From Myxococcales bacterium (GTDB lineage: Bacteria; Myxococcota_A; Polyangia; Polyangiales; Polyangiaceae), in the NCBI GenBank assembly GCA_012514535.1, contig JAAZAA010000040.1, forward strand, positions 1-35,649: 35,649 bases of DNA, written 5' to 3'. Positions 15,641 through 23,127 of the stretch are shown one piece after another; position 1 is the first letter of the stretch; each line of letters opens with the position of its first letter. Below the pieces are notes generated by a model. It did not search any database, was not told the DNA's origin, and was given only the letters and a program-made list of their open reading frames with translations. The position numbers and the translations under genes are program-made.

Positions 15641-17140
15641 ATGAAGCCGTTGCGCAAAGTGCTGATCGCGAACCGTGGCGAGATCGCCGTCCGGATCGCC
15701 AGGACCCTGAGGGACATGGGGATCGCGAGCGTCGCGGTCTACTCGGAGGCGGACCGAGACGCCCTCCACGTCGCCGCCGCGGACGAAGCCTTCCCCATCG
15801 GCCCCGCTCCCGCGGTGGAGAGCTACCTGAACGTGGAGCGCTTGCTCACGGTGGCGCGGAAGGCCGGCTGTGACGCGCTGCATCCCGGCTACGGCTTCCT
15901 GTCGGAGTCGCCCGAGCTGGCGGACGCCTGCGCCCACGCCCAGCTCGAGTTCATCGGTCCCCCCGCCGCCGCGATGCGCCGCATGGGGCTCAAGGTCGAG
16001 GCCCGGGAGGCGATGCGCGACGCCGGGGTGCCCATCATTCCTGGGGGTCCCGCGGGTGACCTCGAAGACGCCCGGCGCAGCGCGAGCGCGATCGGCTATC
16101 CTGTCCTGCTGAAGCCATCCGCGGGCGGCGGCGGGAAGGGCATGCGCCGCGTCCACTCGGAGGCGGAGCTCCCCGAGGCGCTGGAGCGCGCCAAGAGCGA
16201 AGCGCGCAGCGCCTTCGGCAACGACGCCGTGTACATGGAGAAGCTCCTCGACGGCGCGCGCCACGTGGAGGTCCAGCTCCTCGGCGATCGCCACGGGAAC
16301 GTCGTCCACCTCTACGAGCGCGATTGCTCCCTGCAGCGCCGACACCAGAAGATCGTGGAGGAGACCCCCTGCCTGGCCCTCGCCCCGGAGCGCGTCGACG
16401 AGATCGGGAGGATCGCCGTGCGCGGGGCGCAAGCGATCGGCTACTGGTCCGCCGGCACGATGGAGTTCCTGCTCGCCCCGACGGGAGAGCTCTACTTCCT
16501 CGAGATGAACACGCGTCTCCAGGTGGAGCATCCGATCACGGAGGCGTGCACCGGCGTCGATCTCGTCGAGGAGATGGTGCGGATCGCCTGCGGGGAGCCG
16601 CTCCGCCTGAGCGCTCCTCCGCCGCGCTCGGGGCACGCCATCGAGTGTCGGATCTACGCAGAAGATCCGGAGCAGGGCTTTCTGCCCAGCCCCGGCCGGA
16701 TCGACAAGCTCGTGCTCCCCGCGGGACCCGGTGTTCGCAACGACGAAGGGGCTCGCGCCGGTCAGCTCATCCCGGCGGACTACGACCCGCTCGTCGCGAA
16801 GCTCATCGTCCACGGCAGGGATCGAGGGCAGGCGCTACGCCGGGCCCTGCGCGCCCTGTCCGAGTATCGGATCACGGGCATCGCCACCAACGTGCACTTC
16901 CTCCGACGCGTGCTCGCCCACGAAGCCTTCGTGGAGGATCGGCACGACACTCGGTTCCTGGACGAGAACCTCGCGGACGTACTGGGGAGCCCCGCGACGC
17001 CCAGCGCGGCGCAGCTGGCGGCCCTCGCCGCCTTGAAGCACCACGCCTCCCAGACCAGCGCCCTGCGCCCGTCGGGCGCCAGCGCCGCCGCGACGAGCCC
17101 CTGGGTGCTCGCCCACCGCCGCAGCAGCTGGAGCCGCTGA
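15641..17140 (+). CDS. Biotin carboxylase subunit of an acyl-CoA carboxylase
   Basis: A 499-residue ATP-grasp enzyme that carboxylates biotin on a separate carrier protein. It starts K-V-L-I-A-N-R-G-E-I-A-V-R-I-A-R and has H-P-G-Y-G-F-L-S-E, the glycine-rich loop S-A-G-G-G-G-K-G-M, E-R-D-C-S-L-Q-R-R-H-Q-K and E-M-N-T-R-L-Q-V-E-H-P-I-T-E, all complete. It lacks a fused biotinyl domain and no carrier or carboxyltransferase gene is nearby. It is about 50 residues longer than E. coli AccC, and its tail ends S-P-W-V-L-A-H-R-R. It also has an E-S-Y-L-N-V near residue 65. These features are more like the biotin carboxylases of propionyl-, methylcrotonyl- or other acyl-CoA carboxylases than AccC. The substrate cannot be read from this subunit. 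Confidence 0.9.
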   Translation: MKPLRKVLIANRGEIAVRIARTLRDMGIASVAVYSEADRDALHVAAADEAFPIGPAPAVESYLNVERLLTVARKAGCDALHPGYGFLSESPELADACAHAQLEFIGPPAAAMRRMGLKVEAREAMRDAGVPIIPGGPAGDLEDARRSASAIGYPVLLKPSAGGGGKGMRRVHSEAELPEALERAKSEARSAFGNDAVYMEKLLDGARHVEVQLLGDRHGNVVHLYERDCSLQRRHQKIVEETPCLALAPERVDEIGRIAVRGAQAIGYWSAGTMEFLLAPTGELYFLEMNTRLQVEHPITEACTGVDLVEEMVRIACGEPLRLSAPPPRSGHAIECRIYAEDPEQGFLPSPGRIDKLVLPAGPGVRNDEGARAGQLIPADYDPLVAKLIVHGRDRGQALRRALRALSEYRITGIATNVHFLRRVLAHEAFVEDRHDTRFLDENLADVLGSPATPSAAQLAALAALKHHASQTSALRPSGASAAATSPWVLAHRRSSWSR

Positions 17141-17206
17141 GCCCACGGCGCGCACGCCGGAGCGCAAATCGCGGAGCGCGGGCAGGACCCAGGCTGGGCG
17201 AAGCCC

Positions 17207-17593
17207 TCAGCCAGTCGCGGCCCGGTCCCGACACAGGGCAGTGACGCTGTCGAGCAACTGGTCGAGCGCCGGGGGTTTACTCAACACCAACGCCGCCCCG
17301 CCGTCACTCAGCCGGTCGTTCGCGGATCGGTCCGCCGTCAACACGATGACCGGGATGGCCCGGAGCTCCCTGTCCGTCGCGCGAACCTCGAGGAACTCGT
17401 AGCCGCTCATCCGCGGCATCATCAGGTCCAGGAGGATCAGCCCTGGCGGGGCGCCGCGAGCCGCGCGCAGACCGTCTTCCCCGTCGCCGGCCGTCACGAC
17501 CGTGTAGCCGTGGGCGCGGAGCACGTCCGCGAGCACCTCCCGCACGTCCGCGTCGTCCTCGATCACGAGCACCGTACCCCGAGTCGCGCTCAC
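17207..17593 (-). CDS. Single-domain response regulator (CheY-like receiver)
   Basis: A 128-residue stand-alone receiver. V-L-V-I-E-D-D gives the acidic pocket (E12-D13-D14), I-L-L-D-L-M-M-P gives phospho-acceptor D56, V-L-T-A-D gives the conserved Thr, and L-S-K-P-P gives the Lys. It has no output domain, so it probably acts by protein-protein contact or passes phosphate onward. The GTG at 17593 is chosen because its GTGA overlaps the stop of the upstream histidine kinase and GGAGGG sits 4 nt before it; an in-frame extension would lie inside the kinase gene. Partner of the kinase encoded at 17590-20532. Confidence 0.9.
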   Translation of the reverse strand: MSATRGTVLVIEDDADVREVLADVLRAHGYTVVTAGDGEDGLRAARGAPPGLILLDLMMPRMSGYEFLEVRATDRELRAIPVIVLTADRSANDRLSDGGAALVLSKPPALDQLLDSVTALCRDRAATG

Positions 17594-20532
17594 GATCCCT
17601 CCGAGCGCTCGGGAGCCGACGCCGCCGCGACGCTCACGGGCAGCTCCACCCAAAACTCCGATCCCTGCTGCGGCTCGCTCACCACACCGATCTTCCCGTG
17701 GTGTGCGTCCACGATCTTCCTCACGATCCACAACCCGAGCCCGAGCCCCCCGAACTTCCGCGACGACACGGAGCGTTCGAAGCGCTCGAAAATGCGCGCC
17801 TGATCCGCCGCCGCGATGCCGATGCCCTGGTCGTGGACGCTCAGGCGGACCTCGTCCCCCCAGCGCCGCGCGGCGATCCGGATCGGGGCGTGGGCCCCAT
17901 ACTTCATCGCGTTCGTGAGCAGGTTCGTCACGACCTGCTCCACGCGCAGGCGATCCCAGCGTCCGACGAGTCCCTCCCCGAGGTCGAGCTCGATGGTGCA
18001 GCCGACCCGCCGGGAGCTCTCGGCTTCCCGGGCGACGACTTCGGTGATCAGCTCCTGGAGATCGACCGGCTCGAGGTGGAGCTCCAGGCGCCCCGAGGTG
18101 ATCCGAGAGACGTCGAGCAGCTCGTCCACCAGCGTGGAGATACGCCGTGCGTTGCGCTGCACCCGATTCAGCGCCTCCGAGAGGCCCCGCGCGGGGGCCC
18201 CGCCGCCCTGAGCGGCCAGGAGCAGCTCACTCTGCAGGAGCAGCGCCGTGAGAGGTGTCTTCAGCTCGTGCCCAGCGACGGACAGGAACTCGTCCCGGAG
18301 GTTCACCGCGCCGATGGCCTGCTGATAGAGGCGCGCATTGTCGATCGCCACGCCGATGCGGCGCGCCAGCTGCTCGGCCATCTGCAGATCCGCGTCCCGA
18401 TAGGTCCGCCCGGACGCCGCGGAGACGAGGGTGAGCGCGCCGAAGACACGATCCCGCGCACCCACCGGGACCAGGAGGCACGAGCGGACGCCGATCTCGC
18501 GGAGCCGCTCGAGGTGCGCAGGGTCCCGAGCGACACGCCGCAACAGCTCGTCGTCGACCTGCTGGAACGAGACGGACGCGCCCGTCCGAATCACCTGGTG
18601 GATCCCCACGTCGACTCCCGGCGAAGCGAGCAAGCCCCGACGCAGCTCGTGGGCGAGGGCTTCCAGGGCGGGCTCCGCGGGAGCGATGACCACGGGCTCG
18701 ATCGCGCCGGTGCTCTCGTCGACGACGTCCACCGTGCACCAGTCCGCCACGGCCGGCACCGCCAACCGCGCCACCTTCTGCAGGGTGACCTGATAGTCGA
18801 GCGACGCGGACAACAGCGCGCTCGCCTCCGCGAGGAAGGCCGCGCGGCTCCGCTCCGCCTCCGCTTCGGCTCGGGCCGATTGCTCGGCGCGGTAGAGTCG
18901 CGCGCGCTCGATCGCCTGGTGGGTTTGTTGTGCGAGGGCCTCCAAGAACGCCCGGCCTTCCTCGTCGAACCGCACCGTCCCCGGGAAGGTGAACGCGAGC
19001 GCTCCGATCGCGGCATCGCCCGCCCACAGGGGGACGGCTGCGATGGCGAGCTCCGACGGGAGCCGAGCCTCTCGGGTGCTTGCCTCGAGGGCGGGGTAAC
19101 GCCTGGCGTACTCCTCGCGGGAAGGAATCCACACGGGCGCGCGATCCAGGTAGGCGTCGACGATGAGATTGCCCCGCTCCAGCGGGAGGCTGCCAAAGCC
19201 ATCGACCCAGGCCGGCGGGTACCCGGACGTTCGGAGCAGGCGCAGCTCTCGCGCGTCCTCGTCCACCAGCCAGAGGCCTCCCCGCAGGGCGCCGACCAGC
19301 GCGCTGCCGCAGTCGATCACGATCTCGGCGACGTCTTCGGGATCGACGGCGCCGGACAGCTGAGCCGTGAGCTGCTGCAGGCGCTGCATGCTGTCCGCGT
19401 GACGCTCGGCGATGGCCCGCGACTCTCGCTCGCGCTCGAAGAGCCGCGCGCGGGCCGCGGCCTGCGCGATCTGGCTGGCGATGGCCTCGGCCAACCGCAG
19501 CTCGCGCTCCGTGAAGGTCCGCGGCTCGCGCTCGTAGAGCATGAGCTTGCCGAGCAGTCTGCCCTCGTGCACCAGGGGGATGAAGGCGATGGAGCGGATG
19601 CCCTCCGCCTCGAACTTGTCGTGGTAGGGGCGCAGCGTGGGATCGGCGAGAACGTCCGCCACCGCGAAGGGGCGGGCCTCGCGCTCCTCCGGGCCCCAGG
19701 GCGAGTGCCCCTCCACGGCCCGGCGGTACTCCTCCGAGAGCCCGCGCCACGCCTTGAACCGCATCACCCCGTCGGGATCGAACAACAGCACGGACGCCCG
19801 CTCGAGGCTCAAGCCCCGCTCGAGCGCGTCCAGCGCTGGTCCGTACAGCTCCGCGATGCTGCTCGCGCGGTTCACCGCCCTGGTGAGCTCGAAGAGCAGC
19901 TCCGCCTCCGCACGCAGCCGCTCCGCCTCTGCTCGCGCGACCCGCTCCGCCTCGTAGAGACGGACCCGCTCCAGGGCCTGCGCACACTGACCAGCGAGCG
20001 CTTCGAGCACGATCTCCCGATCACGCCCGAAGGCGTGCTCGGCGGCGTACCCGAAGAGGAGGCTCCCCACCGCCCGCTCGCCCACGAGGAGGGGCCAGGC
20101 GACGAGCGTCCCCCGGCGGAGCCCTCCCGCCACGAGCTGGGGATACGCCTCCTCCAGCTCCCGGTGGGTCGGAAAAATCAGGGCGCGCCGCTCACGCAGA
20201 GAATCGGCCGCGGGCCCCCTGGGCCCGCCCGTGATCTCCTCGAGCCGCTCGACGAACTCCGGCGCATAGCCGACGGCGGCGACCACGTGCGCGCGGCCGT
20301 CCCCGCGAGGCACGAACAACGATCCCGCGTCGGCCCCCACCGCGCGACGCGCCTCACGGACCGCTGCCTCCGCGACCTGCTCGACGCTCAAGGCGGCGCC
20401 GAGGGAGGTCGCCGCCTCGACCAGGTGTCCCACGACGACGTCCGACGGACGGATCCCTCCATCGCCCGCCCGCAAGCGGGAAACCCCCTCCGAGATCGGC
20501 CCCCGCGGGGCCGATCGGTAGGTCACGGCCAC
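17590..20532 (-). CDS. Multi-GAF sensor histidine kinase, 980 aa
   Basis: A soluble kinase with no transmembrane segment. Four GAF domains are visible in order: about residues 30-195 (A-D-A-G-S-L-F-V near 75), 225-370, 400-550 and 600-740, linked by charged helices (E-R-x-R-L-Y-E-A-E type) that probably form a signalling coiled coil. The HisKA domain has the phospho-acceptor H755 in S-V-A-G-H-E-L-K-T-P-L. The HATPase_c domain has N-L-L-T-N-A-M-K-Y-G, H-D-Q-G-I-G-I and G-L-G-L-G-L. The GAF ligands are unknown; small molecules or redox/light cofactors are usual in the family. The GTG start at 20532 has no clear ribosome binding site, and a second GTG lies 2 codons in. Translationally coupled to the receiver gene (GTGA). 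Confidence 0.9.
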   Translation of the reverse strand: MAVTYRSAPRGPISEGVSRLRAGDGGIRPSDVVVGHLVEAATSLGAALSVEQVAEAAVREARRAVGADAGSLFVPRGDGRAHVVAAVGYAPEFVERLEEITGGPRGPAADSLRERRALIFPTHRELEEAYPQLVAGGLRRGTLVAWPLLVGERAVGSLLFGYAAEHAFGRDREIVLEALAGQCAQALERVRLYEAERVARAEAERLRAEAELLFELTRAVNRASSIAELYGPALDALERGLSLERASVLLFDPDGVMRFKAWRGLSEEYRRAVEGHSPWGPEEREARPFAVADVLADPTLRPYHDKFEAEGIRSIAFIPLVHEGRLLGKLMLYEREPRTFTERELRLAEAIASQIAQAAARARLFERERESRAIAERHADSMQRLQQLTAQLSGAVDPEDVAEIVIDCGSALVGALRGGLWLVDEDARELRLLRTSGYPPAWVDGFGSLPLERGNLIVDAYLDRAPVWIPSREEYARRYPALEASTREARLPSELAIAAVPLWAGDAAIGALAFTFPGTVRFDEEGRAFLEALAQQTHQAIERARLYRAEQSARAEAEAERSRAAFLAEASALLSASLDYQVTLQKVARLAVPAVADWCTVDVVDESTGAIEPVVIAPAEPALEALAHELRRGLLASPGVDVGIHQVIRTGASVSFQQVDDELLRRVARDPAHLERLREIGVRSCLLVPVGARDRVFGALTLVSAASGRTYRDADLQMAEQLARRIGVAIDNARLYQQAIGAVNLRDEFLSVAGHELKTPLTALLLQSELLLAAQGGGAPARGLSEALNRVQRNARRISTLVDELLDVSRITSGRLELHLEPVDLQELITEVVAREAESSRRVGCTIELDLGEGLVGRWDRLRVEQVVTNLLTNAMKYGAHAPIRIAARRWGDEVRLSVHDQGIGIAAADQARIFERFERSVSSRKFGGLGLGLWIVRKIVDAHHGKIGVVSEPQQGSEFWVELPVSVAAASAPERSEGS

Positions 20533-20631
20533 CCCACGGTCATCTCTTGAAGCATGAGCGGGAAATCTTCCCCTCGCCAGGAGAGCGTCCCCCCCACGCC
20601 CGAGCGTGTCACGCCTCGGGAGCTGCGCGCC

Positions 20632-21573
20632 TCACTGGGGCGTGCTGCTGTCCGCGCGCTCCCGGAGCCGTCGCTTCAGCTCGTCCAGAGCCTTGGAATA
20701 GTCCTCTTGGAGCTGTCGCTCGCGCTGCTCCATCTCCGCCAGCCCGGCCTCGGCTCCCTCGAGCTCCGCGTCGAGGCGCTCGCGCGCCGCTTGCACCACG
20801 GCGAGGCGCTTCTGCGCGAGGGCCCGCTGCTTGTCGGTCCGGGCAGTGTCCTCCGCCCGCGCTCGCAGCTCGTCGATGTTTCGATCGAGGGTCGCGCGGA
20901 CCTCGCTCCCCTCCGCCACCCGCGCCTCGAGATCCCGGCGCAGCTCGATCATACCGACATGGACGAGGTAGCTCGCTCGGCTGATCGTGTCGATTTGATT
21001 CTGGAGCTTCTCGACGTTCGCCTTGCCGAGCGCCTCCTCGTGCTCCTCCAACGAACGATGCGCCTCGTTCAGAGCCCGCGTCCGCTCCTCGAGCCGCTTC
21101 GCGACCGCCCTCTCCAACCCATAGACGGCGGCGGAGCCCGCCGCGTCGACCACCTCGTCCCCGGCGCCCTTCTGCTTGACGGCGTAGCGCACGGAACCCG
21201 CCAGCTGCTTGCCCACCTCGCCCTTCTCCTCGTGGAAGAAGCGATCGATCCGCTCCGCCTCCGCGAACCGCGCTGCGTAGGCGCTGCTGCGCCCTGCGGC
21301 GTCGGCAGCCGTGACGATCTCCAGCACGATCTCCGGATCGGCTCCCTCGAGCGCGTCCGGATACCCCTGCATCTCCTCGAGGCTGGACTGGACGGAGGTC
21401 TCGTACTCGGCGAACCAGCCCCTCTGGATCGTCAGCCCGTCCGGATACCGGGCGGCGTAGGTCGGCTCTCCCGCGGAGGACACCGTCAGCGGCGGGTGTC
21501 CTTGCCTCGAGCAAGCCGCCGAGAGCAGCAGCGAGGAGATCACCAGAGCGCACGTCGATCCACGAACCCGCAT
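20632..21573 (-). CDS. Coiled-coil lipoprotein, hypothetical, 313 aa
   Basis: The first 20 residues are a signal peptide ending L-S-A-A-C21, a slightly unusual lipobox, so an envelope lipoprotein is likely. From about residue 165 to the end the protein is almost pure heptad coiled coil, rich in Glu, Arg, Leu and Ala, with no Cys after the N-terminus; the first part (25-110) has several aromatic residues. I do not recognise a family. It lies 99 nt before the multi-GAF kinase on the same strand, so the two could share a transcript. It also has its own promoter-like TTGACG-N18-TAAAGG whose -10 ends 6 nt before the ATG. A structural or partner-sensing role in the envelope is only inferred. Confidence 0.8.
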   Translation of the reverse strand: MRVRGSTCALVISSLLLSAACSRQGHPPLTVSSAGEPTYAARYPDGLTIQRGWFAEYETSVQSSLEEMQGYPDALEGADPEIVLEIVTAADAAGRSSAYAARFAEAERIDRFFHEEKGEVGKQLAGSVRYAVKQKGAGDEVVDAAGSAAVYGLERAVAKRLEERTRALNEAHRSLEEHEEALGKANVEKLQNQIDTISRASYLVHVGMIELRRDLEARVAEGSEVRATLDRNIDELRARAEDTARTDKQRALAQKRLAVVQAARERLDAELEGAEAGLAEMEQRERQLQEDYSKALDELKRRLRERADSSTPQ

Positions 21574-21579
21574 GGGGGC

Positions 21580-21609
21580 CCTTTAGAGCCATGCGCCCGA
21601 TGGCGTCAA
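21580..21609 (-). promoter_or_regulatory. Candidate promoter of the coiled-coil lipoprotein gene (leaderless)
   Basis: Minus strand: TTGACG (21609-21604), 18 nt, TAAAGG (21585-21580), then exactly 6 nt to the ATG. The -35 matches at 5 of 6 positions. The predicted transcript start coincides with the start codon, and no Shine-Dalgarno sequence is needed. Confidence 0.45.
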
Positions 21610-21722
21610 ATGGAGTCCTCACGCACGACACGCCGCAGCCGAGCTCGACCGCAAACTCGACCGCAGCGGAGCCGGATCCGACGACGCCGTCGCTCTCGAC
21701 GATCCGAGATCCGATCCGCGGG

Positions 21723-22835
21723 TCAGCGCCGCAGCTCGTCCACGAACTCCCAGTCCGCGATGAGCTGCTTCCGTAGCAATATCGAAAGGAGCGCGGCGCA
21801 CACACGCTGCCAATTGATCTCACTGCCGAGCACCGCCGACGTGTCCGCTCCGGACGCGTGCGCCCGGAGCGCGGCGACGAGATCTCCAGCGGTCATGTCC
21901 GCCGTCCCCTCGGGACGCGAGACGCGCCCCGCGGCGGCGGGGAGGATCAGCTGGGTGCCGTCCAGCAACGTGAGCGTCACCATCTTCGCGCCGTCGTCCG
22001 CGGGAGGGGCAGGCATCGACGGCTCCCGCGAGGCCATTGGCGAGCTCTTCGGCTCGTCGTCGGAGAAGGGAGCAGCCTCCTCGGGTGAGGGGGGCGCCTG
22101 GGAGGGGCCACGAGCCTCGGCGTCGGGGGGAGCGGGCGTCGAGGGCGCCTGCGCCGTCGGGGGCTCCGACGCAACCCGGGGGGCCCCGGGCGCAGCAGGG
22201 CTCGGCGCGGCAGGGCTCGGCGCAGCAGGGCTCGGCGCGGCAGGGCTCGGTGCAGCGGAGCCATCGAGGACCGCAGCTCTCCCTTGGGTGGGATCCGCGC
22301 CTTGGGGTTCGCCCGAGGGTACGGCGACCTGCTCCGGGGCCACGGCCATCTGCGCCGACGCGGGGCGCGCGGGAACCGGCGGAGGCTGCCCCCCGTAGTA
22401 GACGCGGATCGCCGAGCGGATCTCGGACGGCGGCGCGATCATCGGACGCACCGGCAAGCCCGCGTACAGCTCCACCTCGGCGCGCGCCTCCAGGTCCGTG
22501 GGGTCGTCCATGGCGACGTAGAGCGTGTCCTTCTGGTGCCGGGAGCGGCGGACGTAGATGGGGATGAGGCAGTGGCGCTCGGCCAGCTCGCGGCGCACGA
22601 GGTTGAGCAGCTGGCGCGAGAAATCGATGTGGTGGAGCGACACCCACGGGACGCTCAGCTGCTGGCTCAAGACCTGGGTGACCTGGGTCTCCGTGACGTA
22701 GCCGCTCGCGACCAGGAGGGCGCCCAGGCGTCGCTTGTCGCTGGCCTGCAGGGCGAGCACCTCCTCGAGCTGCTCGGGTGTGATGATCTTCGCTCCCACC
22801 AGCAACTCTCCGAGACGCACCCGATTCCGATCCAT
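21723..22835 (-). CDS. Stand-alone GspE/MshE N-terminal-domain (MshEN) protein with SPAAP repeat linker
   Basis: Residues 1 to about 150 match the MshEN/T2SSE N-terminal domain: L-G-E-L-L-V-x-A-K-I-I-T-P-E-Q-L-E, then L-G-A-L-L-V-A-S-G-Y-V-T, Q-L-S-V-P-W-V-S-L and L-Y-V-A-M-D-D-P-T-D-L. In pilus and secretion ATPases such domains bind c-di-GMP or contact the inner-membrane platform. No Walker ATPase follows. Instead there is a Pro/Ala linker with four S-P-A-A-P repeats, an acidic stretch, and a small C-terminal domain (about 290-370, M-V-T-L-T-L-L-D-G-T-Q-L). This suggests an adaptor or c-di-GMP reader. The ATG at 22835 is preferred over two adjacent GTG codons because TAGCCT lies exactly 6 nt before it. 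Confidence 0.85.
   Translation of the reverse strand: MDRNRVRLGELLVGAKIITPEQLEEVLALQASDKRRLGALLVASGYVTETQVTQVLSQQLSVPWVSLHHIDFSRQLLNLVRRELAERHCLIPIYVRRSRHQKDTLYVAMDDPTDLEARAEVELYAGLPVRPMIAPPSEIRSAIRVYYGGQPPPVPARPASAQMAVAPEQVAVPSGEPQGADPTQGRAAVLDGSAAPSPAAPSPAAPSPAAPSPAAPGAPRVASEPPTAQAPSTPAPPDAEARGPSQAPPSPEEAAPFSDDEPKSSPMASREPSMPAPPADDGAKMVTLTLLDGTQLILPAAAGRVSRPEGTADMTAGDLVAALRAHASGADTSAVLGSEINWQRVCAALLSILLRKQLIADWEFVDELRR
22194..22256. repeat. 15-bp tandem repeat coding for S-P-A-A-P units
   Basis: CAGGGCTCGGCGC recurs with 15-bp period at 22196, 22211, 22226 and 22241 (last copy with one change). The pattern alternates CAGCA/CGGCA, suggesting growth of a 30-bp unit. In the coding strand it gives four S-P-A-A-P pentapeptides in the linker of the MshEN protein. 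Confidence 0.8.
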
Positions 22836-22841
22836 CACCAC

Positions 22842-22870
22842 AGGCTACGTGCTTCTGCCGCAGCGACCAA
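22842..22870 (-). promoter_or_regulatory. Candidate promoter of the MshEN gene (leaderless)
   Basis: Minus strand: TTGGTC (22870-22865), 17 nt, TAGCCT (22847-22842), then 6 nt to the ATG at 22835. The layout is the same as at 34788 and 21580. Confidence 0.4.
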
Positions 22871-23049
22871 GGGGGCGGCCGTCCTCGGGTCCTCCGCCAT
22901 GGGTCCTCCGCCACGGGTCTCCGACGTGCGCCCACCGCCACTCCCACCACCGCCACCAGCCCGGCACATGTTTCGACCCTCCTCCCCACTGACCGACGCG
23001 CTTGCTCGCGCACGCCCTCGGGGGCAAAAAGCGGGCGTCTCGGCGATCG

Positions 23050-23078
23050 GCGACAATGCCGCAAAAGCCCTGTAGGGT
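23050..23078 (+). promoter_or_regulatory. Possible promoter of the Ser/Thr kinase gene
   Basis: GCGACA (23050-23055), 17 nt, TAGGGT (23073-23078), giving a leader of about 40 nt to the ATG at 23128. Both boxes are only partial matches. It lies in the 292-bp divergent gap with the MshEN gene, whose remainder shows nothing else. Confidence 0.25.
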
Positions 23079-23127
23079 GGGAGTTCGGCCCACCTACGAG
23101 CGGCACCGAAGCCCGCGACCCACGGTC

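Noticed and set aside
23002-23127. Earlier starts for the zinc-ribbon kinase
   Set aside because: The added residues are basic and unstructured, a possible promoter lies in this stretch, and the family begins near the zinc ribbon.
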